DNA of 64,000 bases from an uncultured Lachnospiraceae bacterium (GCA_902777355.1 CACYTU010000005.1:1-64000); one strand, 5' to 3'. Positions 44,610 through 54,475 are shown, numbered from the stretch's first letter. Notes: generated by a model not told the origin, from the sequence alone. Program-made: numbers and translations.

Positions 44610-45635
44610 TCATCCGCAAAGCCGGATGATCGTCATCTCCACCGCAATGCCGGCGTCGATCTTTCCGCTCTTGTAATCCTGATCTGCCTGCAGACAGTAC
44701 TGCAGCGACCGCTCCAGTCTGCCGGCATCCATTTTGCCGATAACAGGCATGTAGTTCTTTTTTATAATCCAGGCGGAAATGCCGGTGCGGGCAGCGATCT
44801 CCTCACCGGACTGTCCCGCCCTGCGAAGTTCCCTGATCTGAAGCAGGCGGGAATATTCTCTCTGCAGCAGAGTCAGAATCACCTGAGCCGGTGTGCGCAG
44901 GGCGATCAGATCCATATAGATGGAAAGAGCTTTCTGCTTCTGCCTGCGCGATACCGCAGACACCATCTCGAAGACCCTGTCCTTTAGCTGAGGGCTGCAG
45001 ACGGCCCGGATATCCTGGTCCGTTATTTTATCTCTCCCCATGCAGTAGCCGATCAGCTTTTCGGACTCACTGACGATATTCATCATATCCTCTCCCACCG
45101 TCTCCAGAAAAAGGTTCAGGACCGGTCCGTCGATCGAGAGTCCGGCTTTTTTGAAGAGACCGGAAGTCCACTGCCCCAGCATCCTTGGCGAGAGATCCTC
45201 ACAGTTGAGCACAAACCCATTCTTCTGGACCGCCCTGTAAAGCTTCTTTCGCTTGTCGGGATTTTCCTCCACGAAAATAATAGAGGCGGTTTCAGGAATA
45301 TCGGGGATAAAAGCTGCCAGAGTGTCCGATTCCACGCTTGCCTTTTTAGAAAAAAAGACAGAATTCTCCAGAATGATCACTCTGCGGTCGGCAAAAAAGG
45401 GCAGCGTCTGAGCCTGATCGATCACCTCTCTGGCGGTCACATCCATCCCTGTATAGACGGACACATTCATCTCATCGCCGTCCCCCAGAAGTGCTGCCCG
45501 CACCCTGTCGCGGTTCTGAATCCTCAGATATGCCTGTTCGCCGCACAGCAGATAAGTCCGGCGGAATCTGCCTTCTTTGAGTTCCGCGTTAAGGATCTTC
45601 TGCTGCTGTCCGAAATCCTCTTTCTTTGCTGCCAT
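44610..45635 (-). CDS. holA: DNA polymerase III delta subunit
   Basis: 341 aa from the ATG at 45635 (GGAGAG at about 9 bases); the frame extends 20 codons upstream with no SD. Part of the clamp loader. Family blocks: RTYLLCGEQAYLRIQNRDRV near the N-terminus, QTLPFFADRRVIILENS, IPETASIIFVEENPDKRKKL, then the helical middle and a C-terminal collar segment with MDAGRLERSLQYCLQADQDYKSG. In many Firmicutes comEC precedes holA; here a repeat tract and the RND pump do. Confidence 0.92.
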   Translation of the reverse strand: MAAKKEDFGQQQKILNAELKEGRFRRTYLLCGEQAYLRIQNRDRVRAALLGDGDEMNVSVYTGMDVTAREVIDQAQTLPFFADRRVIILENSVFFSKKASVESDTLAAFIPDIPETASIIFVEENPDKRKKLYRAVQKNGFVLNCEDLSPRMLGQWTSGLFKKAGLSIDGPVLNLFLETVGEDMMNIVSESEKLIGYCMGRDKITDQDIRAVCSPQLKDRVFEMVSAVSRRQKQKALSIYMDLIALRTPAQVILTLLQREYSRLLQIRELRRAGQSGEEIAARTGISAWIIKKNYMPVIGKMDAGRLERSLQYCLQADQDYKSGKIDAGIAVEMTIIRLCG

Positions 45636-45783
45636 CTTTCCATCTCTCCTGAACGTTACCGGCCTGTCAGACAATGACCGGCGTGGATCCTGCAACCGGG
45701 TTTGGGTTTATGGTGTGACTTTTTACCCCCGTCTTCTTCCGTCATCTTATCAGAACAGCGGAATTTTTCAACCCGGCCTCGTT

Positions 45784-46008
45784 CCTGCATGCCCCGCGAT
45801 TAGGCATCTTTCCTGCCCGGCTGCCCTCCTGCAAGCCCCGCGGTTTGGCAGTTCTCCTTGCCTGACTCCCCTCCTGCATGCCCCGCGGTTTGGCAGTTCT
45901 CCTGCCTGACAGCCCTCCTGCATGCCCCGCGGTTTGGCAGTTTTCCTGCCTGACAGCCCTCCTGCATGCCCCGCGGTTTGGCAGTTCTCCTGCCTGACAG
46001 CCCTCCTC
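45784..46008. repeat. 44-bp tandem repeat, five copies
   Basis: Units recur at 45792 (degenerate), 45836, 45881, 45925 and 45969, each with CCCCGCGGTTTGGCAGTT and CCTGCCTGACAG. Copies are near identical, with no variable spacers, so this is not a CRISPR array. The unit is not a multiple of three. It dominates the 523-bp gap between holA and the RND gene. Confidence 0.92.
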
Positions 46009-46121
46009 CGTCTTTCGTCACAACCGCCTTCCTGCCCCTTCCTGCCCGGGTTGTGGAACGTCCGAAGCAGGCCAGATAGACCGGGGATCAGTCTCCAGGT
46101 TCTGTCATCATGATAACGAAC

Positions 46122-46154
46122 AGGGCGGTCTGAGCTGACGCTGCAGACCGCCCT
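46122..46154. terminator. hairpin downstream of the RND pump gene
   Basis: AGGGCGGTCTG (46122-46132) pairs perfectly with CAGACCGCCCT (46144-46154). It lies 5 bases beyond the RND stop codon. The T-run in the gene's direction is poor. Confidence 0.7.
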
Positions 46155-46158
46155 TTCT

Positions 46159-49158
46159 TCAGGCATCATCCTGCTTTTTTTCTTTTTTAGATATGATCAG
46201 GTAATAGGAAGGCATCATCAAAAGGCACAGGATGGTGGAAGCAACCAGGCCTCCGATAATGACGAAAGCCATACTTGACATCATCTTGTTGTCGGAAAAC
46301 CATCCCATGGGGACCATGGCCAGGATCGTGGTCAGGGTTGTCATCAGGATGGGACGCAGGCGGATCCTGCCGGCTGTGACGAGAGCCTCTTCCAGAGACA
46401 TGTGCTCCCTCTCCTGGTTGACAGTGTCGACCAGCAGGATACCGTTATTGACCGCAATACCCATCAGCATCAGAAAGCCCATCATGGAGACCATGTTCAT
46501 ACTGCTTCTCATTATAAAGAGAAGGAGGAAGGAACCGATCAGGGAGAAAGGAATGCAGGTCATGACCATCAGCGAAAAGCGGGGAGACTCGAACTGCATG
46601 GCCATAACCAGGAAGACCAGGAAAATACCGGCCAGAATAGCCATGAAGATGGCCGAGAGGTTTTCGTCCTGCATGTCCTCAAGGGAGGAGGATGTAAATT
46701 CCACTCCCTGGGGAAGAGTCATGTTCTTCTTTGCCTCATTGACAGCCTTGGTCACTTTACCCTTCATGCCTTTTGAAGGTGTGACGGAAACGGTATTCTG
46801 GATCTTTCCGTCAGTCTTCTGGATCATCTGCAGCTGCTGCCTGTACTCGATGGAGGCCACGTCATGAAGGGTGATCGTGTTGCCGGCAGCTCCTGTCAGG
46901 GGCTTGTTCATGAGCTGATTGACATCCTCATAAGTCCCGTCGGCATAGTTCAGGATAATATCATATTCATTTCCGTCCATTACCATGTGGGCGGCAGTGA
47001 CGCCGTTCATGGTCTGGTAGAGGTCCATGGCGATCTGGGCGGGGGCAAGGCCCGCAGCCCCTGCTTTCTGGGGATCCACCACAATGTGGCCGGCTGTCTG
47101 CCGCGTTGAGGCGTCCGATTTGACATGGAGCACTCCGGGTATGGCGGCCATCATTTCCTCCACCTGCTGGCAGGCCTGGGCAAGAGAATCCTGATTTTCT
47201 CCCTGAACGACCACGTCGACTGTACTGCCCGATACAGAGGAAGACATGGAACTGCTGGAACCGCCGGAAGGCGCGATCGAAATATCCGCTCCCGTTGAGG
47301 CCGACAGCGCCTGTGTATACTGCTGGACAGCATCTTCACTCGATCTTTTGCACTTTTTGACGGCATAAGCCGTCACGACCGCCTGGCTGCCCGAAATGCT
47401 CAGACTGTAGTTCTCGAAATAGGGGTCTTTGCTGACCATTTCCCCTATCGTTTCCATCTCCTTGTCCATAATTTCCAGGCGCATGCCGGGACGGAAATCC
47501 GCTGTGATAGTAATGCTGCCGTTATAATCCGCAGGGATCAGTTCAAAAGTCAGTGTAGACGCAAGGAAAAAAGATCCAATCAGAAGAAGGACGCTCACGA
47601 AAAGAGTGGTCTTTTTTCTGTAGAGAAGCTTTCTCAGCAGCCGGTCATAGCCTGCCCGCACCCGATCCAGGACCGAGTTGGCGGTGTTTTCCTTCTTCTC
47701 CCTGGGCCTGACATAGACATACAGGAGAGGGACGATGCAGAGGGCGCTGATCAGGGAGGCTATCATAGCGACCACGATAATGACGCCCAGCTGGGAGAAC
47801 ATCTGCCCCGAGAGGCCCTCGATCAGGGTCATGGGCACATAGACGACGCAAGTGGTGATGGTGGATGCCACGATACTCATCATGACAGTACCGGCCCCCC
47901 TGACAGCGGCCTCCGGGAAGTCGAGCCCCTGATCTGTGGCGCGGAAACAGCTCTCTATGACAACGATGGAGTTGTCGACGATCATACCGATCGCGATCAC
48001 GAGAGCCCCCATGGTGATAATATTCAGGTCAAATCCCAGAAGATACATGATCACCAGTGTCGCAAAGACCGAGAGAGGCATGGAACTGCCGACGATCAGA
48101 GATGCCCTGAGGTCGCCGAAAAAGATCAGCAGGACCAGCATGGCAAAGACTACGCCCAGGGCAAGCGTCTCTCCGACAGATTTCAGGGCGCTCGTGATCT
48201 CCTTGCCCGAATCATACATCATGTCAAAGGTCACACCGGCGTCCTGTTTTTCAATCCTGTCCAAAGCTTTGCGGACATTGGACGCGACTCTGACAGTAGA
48301 CGCGCTCTGGACTTTGTATACCTGGATGGTGACATTTTCCGCCCCGTTGTAGCGGCTGATCGAAGACGGGTTCTTCACTCCCATACTGATCTTCGCCACA
48401 TCCTTCAGCCGGATCTGGGCACCCGTCGCCGTAGTCAGCGTCGTATTCTCCAGGGTCTGCAGAGAGAGAAAATCAGCACTTGTATTGATGCTGATCTCCT
48501 GTGAACCTGCCTTGATCTTGCCCGCGGGAACATTGTAGTCCGCGGCGCCCACCTGCTGGGCGATCGACGAGATGTTGAGGCCGTACTGACGCATGCTGTC
48601 CTCATTGAGACGGACACGCACATAGTTGGTCCTGCCGCCGGTGACTTCTACTCTGGCGACATTGCCCACGCCCTCCAGGGCAGGCACCACTGTCTGGTCG
48701 ATATAGGCCATCATATCAGAGGATCCGCTGCTGGTGGCGGAAATGGACACTGTGGGCACCTGGTTGACATCCATCTCTATGATGACCGGCTCCTGAGCAT
48801 CGTCCGGCAGATCCAGCATGTCCAGGGCTGCCGACAAAGATGTGTAGGCGTCATTCATGTTCTGGCCGTAATCATAGGTCAGCAGTACCATACAGTAATC
48901 ATTGTATGAATAGGAGGCGACACTGTCCACTCCGCTCAGGGTCTCAGCCGCGTCTTCTATTTTGGAAGTGACCAGTTCATCGATCGTGGTCGGATCCGCT
49001 CCCGGATAGACCGTATTGACCAGATACATGGGCAGCTCAATATCCGGGATCAGCTCCATGCTGAATCCCGGTATCGAGAAGACTCCGAAAACGATTATAC
49101 CCAGAACAACCAGCGCCGTGGAGACAGGCCGCCTGAGGACCAGTTTCGTAATATTCAT
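46159..49158 (-). CDS. RND-family efflux transporter (AcrB/MMPL-like, HAE1 type)
   Basis: 999 aa. One N-terminal helix (STALVVLGIIVFGVFSIPGF), a porter domain (DIELPMYLVNTVYPGADPTTIDELV), helices 2-7, a second porter domain and helices 8-12, the usual duplicated RND plan. The proton-relay segment has NIITMGALVIAIGMIVDNSIVVIE, with the family's GxxxDD-like aspartate as VDN, and the C-terminal copy NMVSMMGFLMLMGIAVNNGILLVD. It exports drugs, lipids or signals through the membrane, driven by H+. SD AAAGGAA. It is cotranscribed with the adaptor upstream. In a single-membrane cell no outer-membrane channel is needed. Confidence 0.93.
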   Translation of the reverse strand: MNITKLVLRRPVSTALVVLGIIVFGVFSIPGFSMELIPDIELPMYLVNTVYPGADPTTIDELVTSKIEDAAETLSGVDSVASYSYNDYCMVLLTYDYGQNMNDAYTSLSAALDMLDLPDDAQEPVIIEMDVNQVPTVSISATSSGSSDMMAYIDQTVVPALEGVGNVARVEVTGGRTNYVRVRLNEDSMRQYGLNISSIAQQVGAADYNVPAGKIKAGSQEISINTSADFLSLQTLENTTLTTATGAQIRLKDVAKISMGVKNPSSISRYNGAENVTIQVYKVQSASTVRVASNVRKALDRIEKQDAGVTFDMMYDSGKEITSALKSVGETLALGVVFAMLVLLIFFGDLRASLIVGSSMPLSVFATLVIMYLLGFDLNIITMGALVIAIGMIVDNSIVVIESCFRATDQGLDFPEAAVRGAGTVMMSIVASTITTCVVYVPMTLIEGLSGQMFSQLGVIIVVAMIASLISALCIVPLLYVYVRPREKKENTANSVLDRVRAGYDRLLRKLLYRKKTTLFVSVLLLIGSFFLASTLTFELIPADYNGSITITADFRPGMRLEIMDKEMETIGEMVSKDPYFENYSLSISGSQAVVTAYAVKKCKRSSEDAVQQYTQALSASTGADISIAPSGGSSSSMSSSVSGSTVDVVVQGENQDSLAQACQQVEEMMAAIPGVLHVKSDASTRQTAGHIVVDPQKAGAAGLAPAQIAMDLYQTMNGVTAAHMVMDGNEYDIILNYADGTYEDVNQLMNKPLTGAAGNTITLHDVASIEYRQQLQMIQKTDGKIQNTVSVTPSKGMKGKVTKAVNEAKKNMTLPQGVEFTSSSLEDMQDENLSAIFMAILAGIFLVFLVMAMQFESPRFSLMVMTCIPFSLIGSFLLLFIMRSSMNMVSMMGFLMLMGIAVNNGILLVDTVNQEREHMSLEEALVTAGRIRLRPILMTTLTTILAMVPMGWFSDNKMMSSMAFVIIGGLVASTILCLLMMPSYYLIISKKEKKQDDA

Positions 49159-49265
49159 TGAGACAAAGTTCCTTTCAGCAGCGGTTCATCCGCGGCAGGC
49201 TGCCTACGCACTGTATACAAGCTGTATACGCATTGTAAACACCGCTCCGGCCGCGAAGTTCCGGC

Positions 49266-50996
49266 TCAGTCAGACGGCGCCGGCATGACTTCGATAACAG
49301 CGCCGTCCTTAAGCCCGGCGCCCCAGGATGTGACCACTTCCTCCCCGTCGGAAATCCCTTCCGGGATCGCAATCATGTCTTCACTGTATAATCCGGCAGT
49401 GACATTCCTGCGGACAGCCCTGGTCTGATCCGTTCCTCTGTCAACGATGAAGACATAGGCCTGGTCATTGTCATAATAAACAGCGTCAAAAGGGATGAGG
49501 ATCTCATTTTCAACCGAATCCGAAACGACAGAAAGATTCACGCTGGTATTTGAGAGAAGGCTCTTATCAGCGATAGTCAGAATATCCGCCTCGATCTTGA
49601 AAAGTCCTTTCTGCTGATCGAGAGAGGTTGCTATGGAAGTGATACTTGCCTTAAGGTCTCCCCCTGTAGAATCTATATTTACCGTATCTCCGATCCTCAG
49701 ATGGTCCCTGACAGATTCAGGAACATAGAAAGAAACGGTCATGATCTCCTTATCCGAGATAGTGAAGGCCGGCTGTCCCTGTGCCGCCATCTGTTTCTCC
49801 GTGACACTGACAGTCTCCACGATACCGCTGATCGGCGCTTTGACAACATAAAGATCTTTCTGATATTCTGCTGAATCCACACCGGTCTCAGCCGCCTTTA
49901 TCTGGGCATCATAAACCTGAGTGCCTGCGGTCGCGTCAGCGGCGGACTTTGCCGCTCCTATGTTCTTGTCGAGAGCCTTGATCTGGGAATCCAGCTGGCT
50001 GATCGTATTCTCCAGCGTTTTGACAGAAGAAGACGCCTGGGCATATCCGGACTGCGCGGAAGCCTGCATGGCTTTTGCCTGTTCCATCTGATCCCTGAGC
50101 ATAGCCAGTCCCGCTGTGGACATATATTCCACGGCGATCGGGACCTCGCCCAGTGCCTTGAGCAGGGCGGCGGCAGTTCTCTGCTTTTCCGAGCTCACTG
50201 TTTTCTCTTGATACTGTGGAACACCTCCGCCGGATCCTCCATTCTCCTGCCCTTCCTGCTCCTCACCCGGAACAGAAAAGACCAGCACATTCCCGTCATT
50301 TTCCTTTCCGCCGCCGGAAACTTCAGTGACGACAGTCTCCGGGATCGAGGCAGACACCAGTCCTGCTGTGGTAGCACAGTCAGGGTTTGCCGCGATAAAG
50401 CCCTGATAGCGTATGAAAAGATCGTTTGTCTTATCATATATGCTTTTCGAAGAGTTGTATGCCTGGGCTGCCGAGTCCTGAGCATCTTTGAGAGTGCCAA
50501 GGCTCCCTTTCACTTCCTTAAGCTGTTTCTCAGTGCTCTTCTTCTGGTCCTTCAGAGTGCTTCTCTGTGACTCCAGCGAGGTGATGCTGGCATCCGCCTG
50601 CTTCCTGGCGGCATGAATCTGGTCCTTGGCCGCCTGCTTGCCGGCCTTGGCGGTATTTACCGCATCCTTTGCGCTCTGGAGCTGCAGGTCAGCAGGCTTG
50701 TCGTCGAATTTGCAGAGTACATCTCCAACCTCGACTTTATCTCCGACCTTGACATTTACAGTCTCCACCGTTCCGGATACCAGCGGAACCACATTGACTG
50801 ACGTATAGGGACTAAGAGTGCCCACGTAAGTACTGGTAAGTTCAAGCGTACCCCTGGAAGCTTTCTGCGATTCCACCCTGGTCAGCTGGACAGGCATCTC
50901 GCCGGTACTGCCTGACTGGGAACAGCCCGCAATCGAGACGACTGAAAAGACAGCCGCCATAATAGCTGCCGCAATACGGCCGGTTCTATAATTCAT
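49266..50996 (-). CDS. RND periplasmic adaptor-type lipoprotein
   Basis: 576 aa. A signal peptide ends in the lipobox SIAGC (Cys about 25), so it is membrane-anchored outside the cell. Barrel-sandwich half (VVPLVSGTVETVNVKVGDKVEVGDVLCKFDD), a long coiled coil (about 105-190 and 300-365) and a second lipoyl half (DLYVVKAPISGIVETVSV), then beta-barrel and C-terminal domains (SWGAGLKDGAVIEVMPAP). It is longer than most adaptors because of a Gly-rich insertion (about 235-275) in the hairpin. AGAGGT SD; 107 bp upstream of the pump gene. Confidence 0.93.
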   Translation of the reverse strand: MNYRTGRIAAAIMAAVFSVVSIAGCSQSGSTGEMPVQLTRVESQKASRGTLELTSTYVGTLSPYTSVNVVPLVSGTVETVNVKVGDKVEVGDVLCKFDDKPADLQLQSAKDAVNTAKAGKQAAKDQIHAARKQADASITSLESQRSTLKDQKKSTEKQLKEVKGSLGTLKDAQDSAAQAYNSSKSIYDKTNDLFIRYQGFIAANPDCATTAGLVSASIPETVVTEVSGGGKENDGNVLVFSVPGEEQEGQENGGSGGGVPQYQEKTVSSEKQRTAAALLKALGEVPIAVEYMSTAGLAMLRDQMEQAKAMQASAQSGYAQASSSVKTLENTISQLDSQIKALDKNIGAAKSAADATAGTQVYDAQIKAAETGVDSAEYQKDLYVVKAPISGIVETVSVTEKQMAAQGQPAFTISDKEIMTVSFYVPESVRDHLRIGDTVNIDSTGGDLKASITSIATSLDQQKGLFKIEADILTIADKSLLSNTSVNLSVVSDSVENEILIPFDAVYYDNDQAYVFIVDRGTDQTRAVRRNVTAGLYSEDMIAIPEGISDGEEVVTSWGAGLKDGAVIEVMPAPSD

Positions 50997-51142
50997 AAAT
51001 AACCTCTGAAAAATAAACCACTCCGGAACATAACATGTCCGGCCACAAAACAGTTGCTATGCTTGAAAAAGTGCTCCGTCGTGACACCATAAGGCGTTTA
51101 ACGGGCAGGTTCCGTGAAACTCAAACCTCCATGATCACAGGA

Positions 51143-51215
51143 CGAAGATGTATAAAATGTACTCAATCCACCGTACTCGATCCGCGCACGAAGGTGTATA
51201 AATTGTACTCAATCA
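51143..51215 (-). promoter_or_regulatory. paired 27-bp direct repeats, candidate operators of the RND operon
   Basis: 51143-51169 and 51189-51215 match at about 22 of 27 positions and each centres on the near-palindrome GTATAAATTGTAC. The second overlaps the -10 box at 51202-51207; the first lies about 30 bp into the leader. A DNA-binding protein acting here would block transcription. Confidence 0.45.
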
Positions 51216-51230
51216 AGTACTGCAATACAA
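51202..51230 (-). promoter_or_regulatory. promoter of the RND adaptor-pump operon
   Basis: On the minus strand TTGTAT (51225-51230), 17-bp spacer, TACAAT (51202-51207). The leader would be about 200 bases. Confidence 0.55.
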
Positions 51231-51274
51231 TATACAGTTGCAAAAAGTTGTATAAGCCCTTGACAGCATGTACT

Positions 51275-51354
51275 GATCCTTTCCGGTTCAATAACACCCC
51301 TGCCGGCCTGAACCGATCCTTTCCGGTTCAATAACAGCCCTGCCGGCCTGAAGC
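51275..51354. repeat. 40-bp tandem repeat, two full copies plus remnant
   Basis: Units start at 51275 and 51315 with GATCCTTTCCGGTTCAATAA and end GCCCTGCCGGCCTGAA-like. A decayed third unit runs to about 51395. Together with the promoter it accounts for the 420-bp gap 50997-51416. Confidence 0.85.
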
Positions 51355-51416
51355 CGCCCCTTTCCAGCTCAGCAGCAGCCGGCGCATGGCCTGAAAGGTC
51401 TGTGCCGGCTGATCCT

Positions 51417-52622
51417 TTACTCCTTCTTCTCCTGCTGCTCCTCAGCTGCTTTATAGGGTCTGTCCTCATAGATCTTCAGGCCGGTCAGCGCCTCGATCTC
51501 GGATGTGTCAAAATGATTGTCATAATAATTCTTCATTCTGACCTTCCTGTCATCCCGCATGTAGTAATAACCTTTCCTGAGCTTGCCGTCTTTGTCATTG
51601 TATCCGCTCAGGTCATTGAAATCATAGGAGATCTCGATCCGGTTTCCTTCCGGCGATGTGAAAAAATAATGCCAGGCATTTCCTGTGACCTGATACCCCT
51701 CCATTCGCAGTATCTCATAGAGAGTTCCGAAGCTGATCCCGGCATATTGGGGATTTCCGATAACTCCCTCGTAGTAGATCCGCTTCGAAGCATCCGCCTG
51801 TTTCCGGTCCGCTGCCGCGTCCCCTGTCTCTTCTGCGTCAGTCAGGGACGATCCGTTCCCGTCCTCAGTCTTGTAGATCCGGACAGTGTCCGGTGCATGG
51901 ACCAGGGCATCGATCTCCTCCTGTGTAAATTCCTTTAGGGCATCATCAAACCTGTAATCCATGACACAGGCCAGATAGTTTTTGCGCATCAGCTCATAGG
52001 CACTCTCGTCCAGGCTTCCAATCTCACCCGTCGTGATCCCTTCCTGGACCTCGTATTCCACAGCACTGCTGAGAAGATGCTCATACTGCACTGTGTATTT
52101 GACCTTGAGGTCGCCATATCCCTCGTCCACAGCTGTTGTTCGCAGGCTCAGCAGTTCCTCATAGAGTTTTCTCAGGCTCTGTCCGTCTGTATACCCGCAC
52201 AGAATCTCAGCGGTCACCAGTCCGGACTGGGATGTCTTTTTCAGATAGAGGCCCTCCGTTGCCGGAAACATCTCTTGATCGAGCATCCACAGAAAGACGG
52301 AACTGTCGTAGTCATCGAGAAGCTGGTTCTCCACCGCCTCCAACGCCCAGTAATAATCATCGAGTATATGAAAGACCACTCCGCTGTCTTCATCTGTTAT
52401 CGTCCACAAATGATCCAGGTAGCCCTCTTCGTCCTCCTGGATCTCCACATACCCCTCGGAAACGGACAAATGCTCACGCCCGGTCAGCTTCCTGGCATAG
52501 GATTTTATATCCTCCTGGTAGTATTTTTTTACGCATCCGCCCAGCATTACTGTCAGCAGCGCCGCGATGGCCAGGATCGTCAATATTCTTTTGGAATAGT
52601 AATTAAAACCACAGTCTTTCAT
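51417..52622 (-). CDS. unrecognised lipoprotein
   Basis: 401 aa from the ATG at 52622, chosen because it begins a lipoprotein signal: a basic N-region, a hydrophobic stretch ILTILAIAALLTVM and the lipobox LGGC. GGGAGG is 14 bases upstream, longer than ideal. The longer frame to 52808 adds 62 residues that would bury the signal peptide. The mature protein is acidic and extracellular. Segments such as HLWTITDEDSGVVFHILDDYYW and GNRIEISYDFNDLSGYNDKDG suggest a beta-rich fold, and the C-terminus is Glu/Lys-rich; no family was recognised. It lies between the AgrC-like kinase (187 bp upstream) and the RND operon. Confidence 0.7.
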   Translation of the reverse strand: MKDCGFNYYSKRILTILAIAALLTVMLGGCVKKYYQEDIKSYARKLTGREHLSVSEGYVEIQEDEEGYLDHLWTITDEDSGVVFHILDDYYWALEAVENQLLDDYDSSVFLWMLDQEMFPATEGLYLKKTSQSGLVTAEILCGYTDGQSLRKLYEELLSLRTTAVDEGYGDLKVKYTVQYEHLLSSAVEYEVQEGITTGEIGSLDESAYELMRKNYLACVMDYRFDDALKEFTQEEIDALVHAPDTVRIYKTEDGNGSSLTDAEETGDAAADRKQADASKRIYYEGVIGNPQYAGISFGTLYEILRMEGYQVTGNAWHYFFTSPEGNRIEISYDFNDLSGYNDKDGKLRKGYYYMRDDRKVRMKNYYDNHFDTSEIEALTGLKIYEDRPYKAAEEQQEKKE

Positions 52623-52809
52623 TCGTGCGGCTATGACCTCCCGTAATGAATTCCGGCGCCCGGACCCGGATTCGAAGTCAGATAGAGCCGGATACCGGCA
52701 GCCCCTCCGGTAACTGATGAAAAGGCAGCAGCCGGAAAAAGCGCGCTTCCTGAATGGCCCATGTATCATCTCTCTTTTACTGTGAATAAGTCCTTGTACT
52801 ATGATCAAG

Positions 52810-54135
52810 TCAGGGAAGATACAGCATTACAGATACGCAGAAGAAATCGCCTCTGGTCTCAAATTCAATGACCCCGTTGTAACGGTTAACAATATTTTTG
52901 ACCGACTCCGTACCGATTCCCACGCCGGAGTGCTTCATAGAGCGGAATCTTCCTTTTTTATCCTTTTCGGGAATCACCTCATATGTATTGTCGATCGCAA
53001 AGGTAAGAGTGTTCTGGGTAGTCTGCCCCCGCACATTGATCCTGCCCTTGCCGGAGCGCAGCCTCGCGCAGGCCTCCACGGCATTCTCCAGAAGATTGCC
53101 GAAGAGGACGCTCAGATCGGTCTTGGCGATCTTGATATCCTCCGGGATTCCCAGATTCACTTTGTATTCAATATCATATTTTTCGGCTTCTCTGGCAAAG
53201 TAGAGCAGAACTCCGTTGACAGTCGTATTGCTGCAGTAGATGAAGGTTTCATCCAGCTGATATTTTTCTCCGATATCATATAGATACTGCTTCACTTCAT
53301 CAATATTGCCGTCATTGACAAGATTCTCGATGGTGACAATGTGATGCCTCAGATCATGACGTCCCTGTCTGGCCGTGTCGATACGCTGATTGAGGTCTTC
53401 GTACTGCATGACCTGCAGAGCCAGCACATGGTTTTCCTCTCTGAGGTGCATATATCTGGCATTGTCCCTGATCAGCCGCAATATCAGGTAATAGATCAGG
53501 AAAGATCCCAAATTAATGATGCCCAGGAAGAGGACATTATACACATTTACAGCCCACATAATAGGATTGCCCGTTCCATAGAATTCCTGAGCCCAGATCA
53601 GATAAAAAGTAGTGGGGACCAGCCAGCTGAACTGCCAGATGTATTTAGGCTGCATATCCTGGTTGATCATCTCAGCTTCCCATTTCATAAAGTAGAAGAC
53701 GGGGATCATGATCAGAGGGGAGACAATACACAGACAGACCGTGGCGGACCATCTGTATCTTTGGAGGGCAAGATCCGGAAAGAGAAAGTTCTCCAGACAC
53801 TTGGAAGACACAGTGGTCATATAACCGACATTGATCAGCATGAAACAGAAAAACAGCATCCTTCCCGGATGTCCATTATTGGCGGCTACAAACAGAGCAG
53901 CTATCACGATAAAGCCGGTCATCTCGACTACGACCATGACAAGAGCTGAAGGAGAAAAATAGATGTTAAAGAGGCTGATAAACATCCAGGTGAGAAGGAT
54001 ACCTTCATAGATCAGCGCGGTCAGTTCAGGTGAAAAACGCCTTCTACCCTTGAATGGATAAAAGGCGAGCATAATAAGAGGCACGGACCGAACCAGATTA
54101 TATGCAATTGCCTCAAGCAGTGTGAATGGAAGCAT
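52810..54135 (-). CDS. AgrC/ComD-like GHKL sensor histidine kinase
   Basis: 441 aa. Six or so N-terminal membrane helices to about residue 222, then a coiled segment and the phospho-acceptor His260 in TARQGRHDLRHHI. The ATPase part has the N-box DLSVLFGNLLENAVEAC and G-box HSGVGIGTESVKNIV; the domain is of the GHKL type seen in peptide quorum sensors. It would sense a peptide or membrane state and phosphorylate the LytTR regulator encoded 340 bp upstream. No AgrD-like peptide gene or AgrB was found. Strong SD (AGGAG). Confidence 0.9.
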   Translation of the reverse strand: MLPFTLLEAIAYNLVRSVPLIMLAFYPFKGRRRFSPELTALIYEGILLTWMFISLFNIYFSPSALVMVVVEMTGFIVIAALFVAANNGHPGRMLFFCFMLINVGYMTTVSSKCLENFLFPDLALQRYRWSATVCLCIVSPLIMIPVFYFMKWEAEMINQDMQPKYIWQFSWLVPTTFYLIWAQEFYGTGNPIMWAVNVYNVLFLGIINLGSFLIYYLILRLIRDNARYMHLREENHVLALQVMQYEDLNQRIDTARQGRHDLRHHIVTIENLVNDGNIDEVKQYLYDIGEKYQLDETFIYCSNTTVNGVLLYFAREAEKYDIEYKVNLGIPEDIKIAKTDLSVLFGNLLENAVEACARLRSGKGRINVRGQTTQNTLTFAIDNTYEVIPEKDKKGRFRSMKHSGVGIGTESVKNIVNRYNGVIEFETRGDFFCVSVMLYLP

Positions 54136-54329
54136 GGTTACTCCTGTTTCTGTCAGCTTTTATACGTGAGTTCACCGCAGTAATGGTAAGGGAATTATCT
54201 TCTTTCGTCATACAGTTACAACGCAAACCCCCGATTAAGACAGTATACCGTCTATCCCGCCATTTCGCAAGACACCTCAGAACATAGCGCACCTGTCCGG
54301 CACCTGGACGGCATATCACAGAAAGCGGC

Positions 54330-54362
54330 AAAAAAAGGCCGGAGTCTGTTTCCGACCCCGGC
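54330..54362 (-). terminator. terminator between response regulator and kinase genes
   Basis: On the minus strand GCCGGGGTC pairs with GACTCCGGC around GGAAACA, followed by CTTTTTTT. The 340-bp gap 54136-54475 holds this terminator and no convincing small gene; two overlapping short frames were considered and not accepted. Confidence 0.88.
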
Positions 54363-54475
54363 GGCATAATCAGCATTATAACTGGCAGCGCAGTCTGCAG
54401 TATATGAAAGAAGCACAAGTATAAATCCGGATTGGGACCGGAATGTTCGCTGCCAGAAAGAAGGGAACCGCGGTC

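Noticed and set aside
45784-46008. Possible CRISPR array
   Set aside because: The 44-bp units are contiguous and nearly identical throughout; there are no variable spacers and no cas genes.
45768-46169. 133-codon minus-strand frame across the 44-bp repeats
   Set aside because: The unit is not a multiple of three, so the frame reads the repeats in shifting phases; no SD and it overlaps the RND stop.
54136-54475. AgrD-like signal peptide gene between the kinase and the response regulator
   Set aside because: Two short minus-strand frames overlap neighbouring genes, lack an SD and show no processing or Cys/Ser motif; a terminator occupies the centre.
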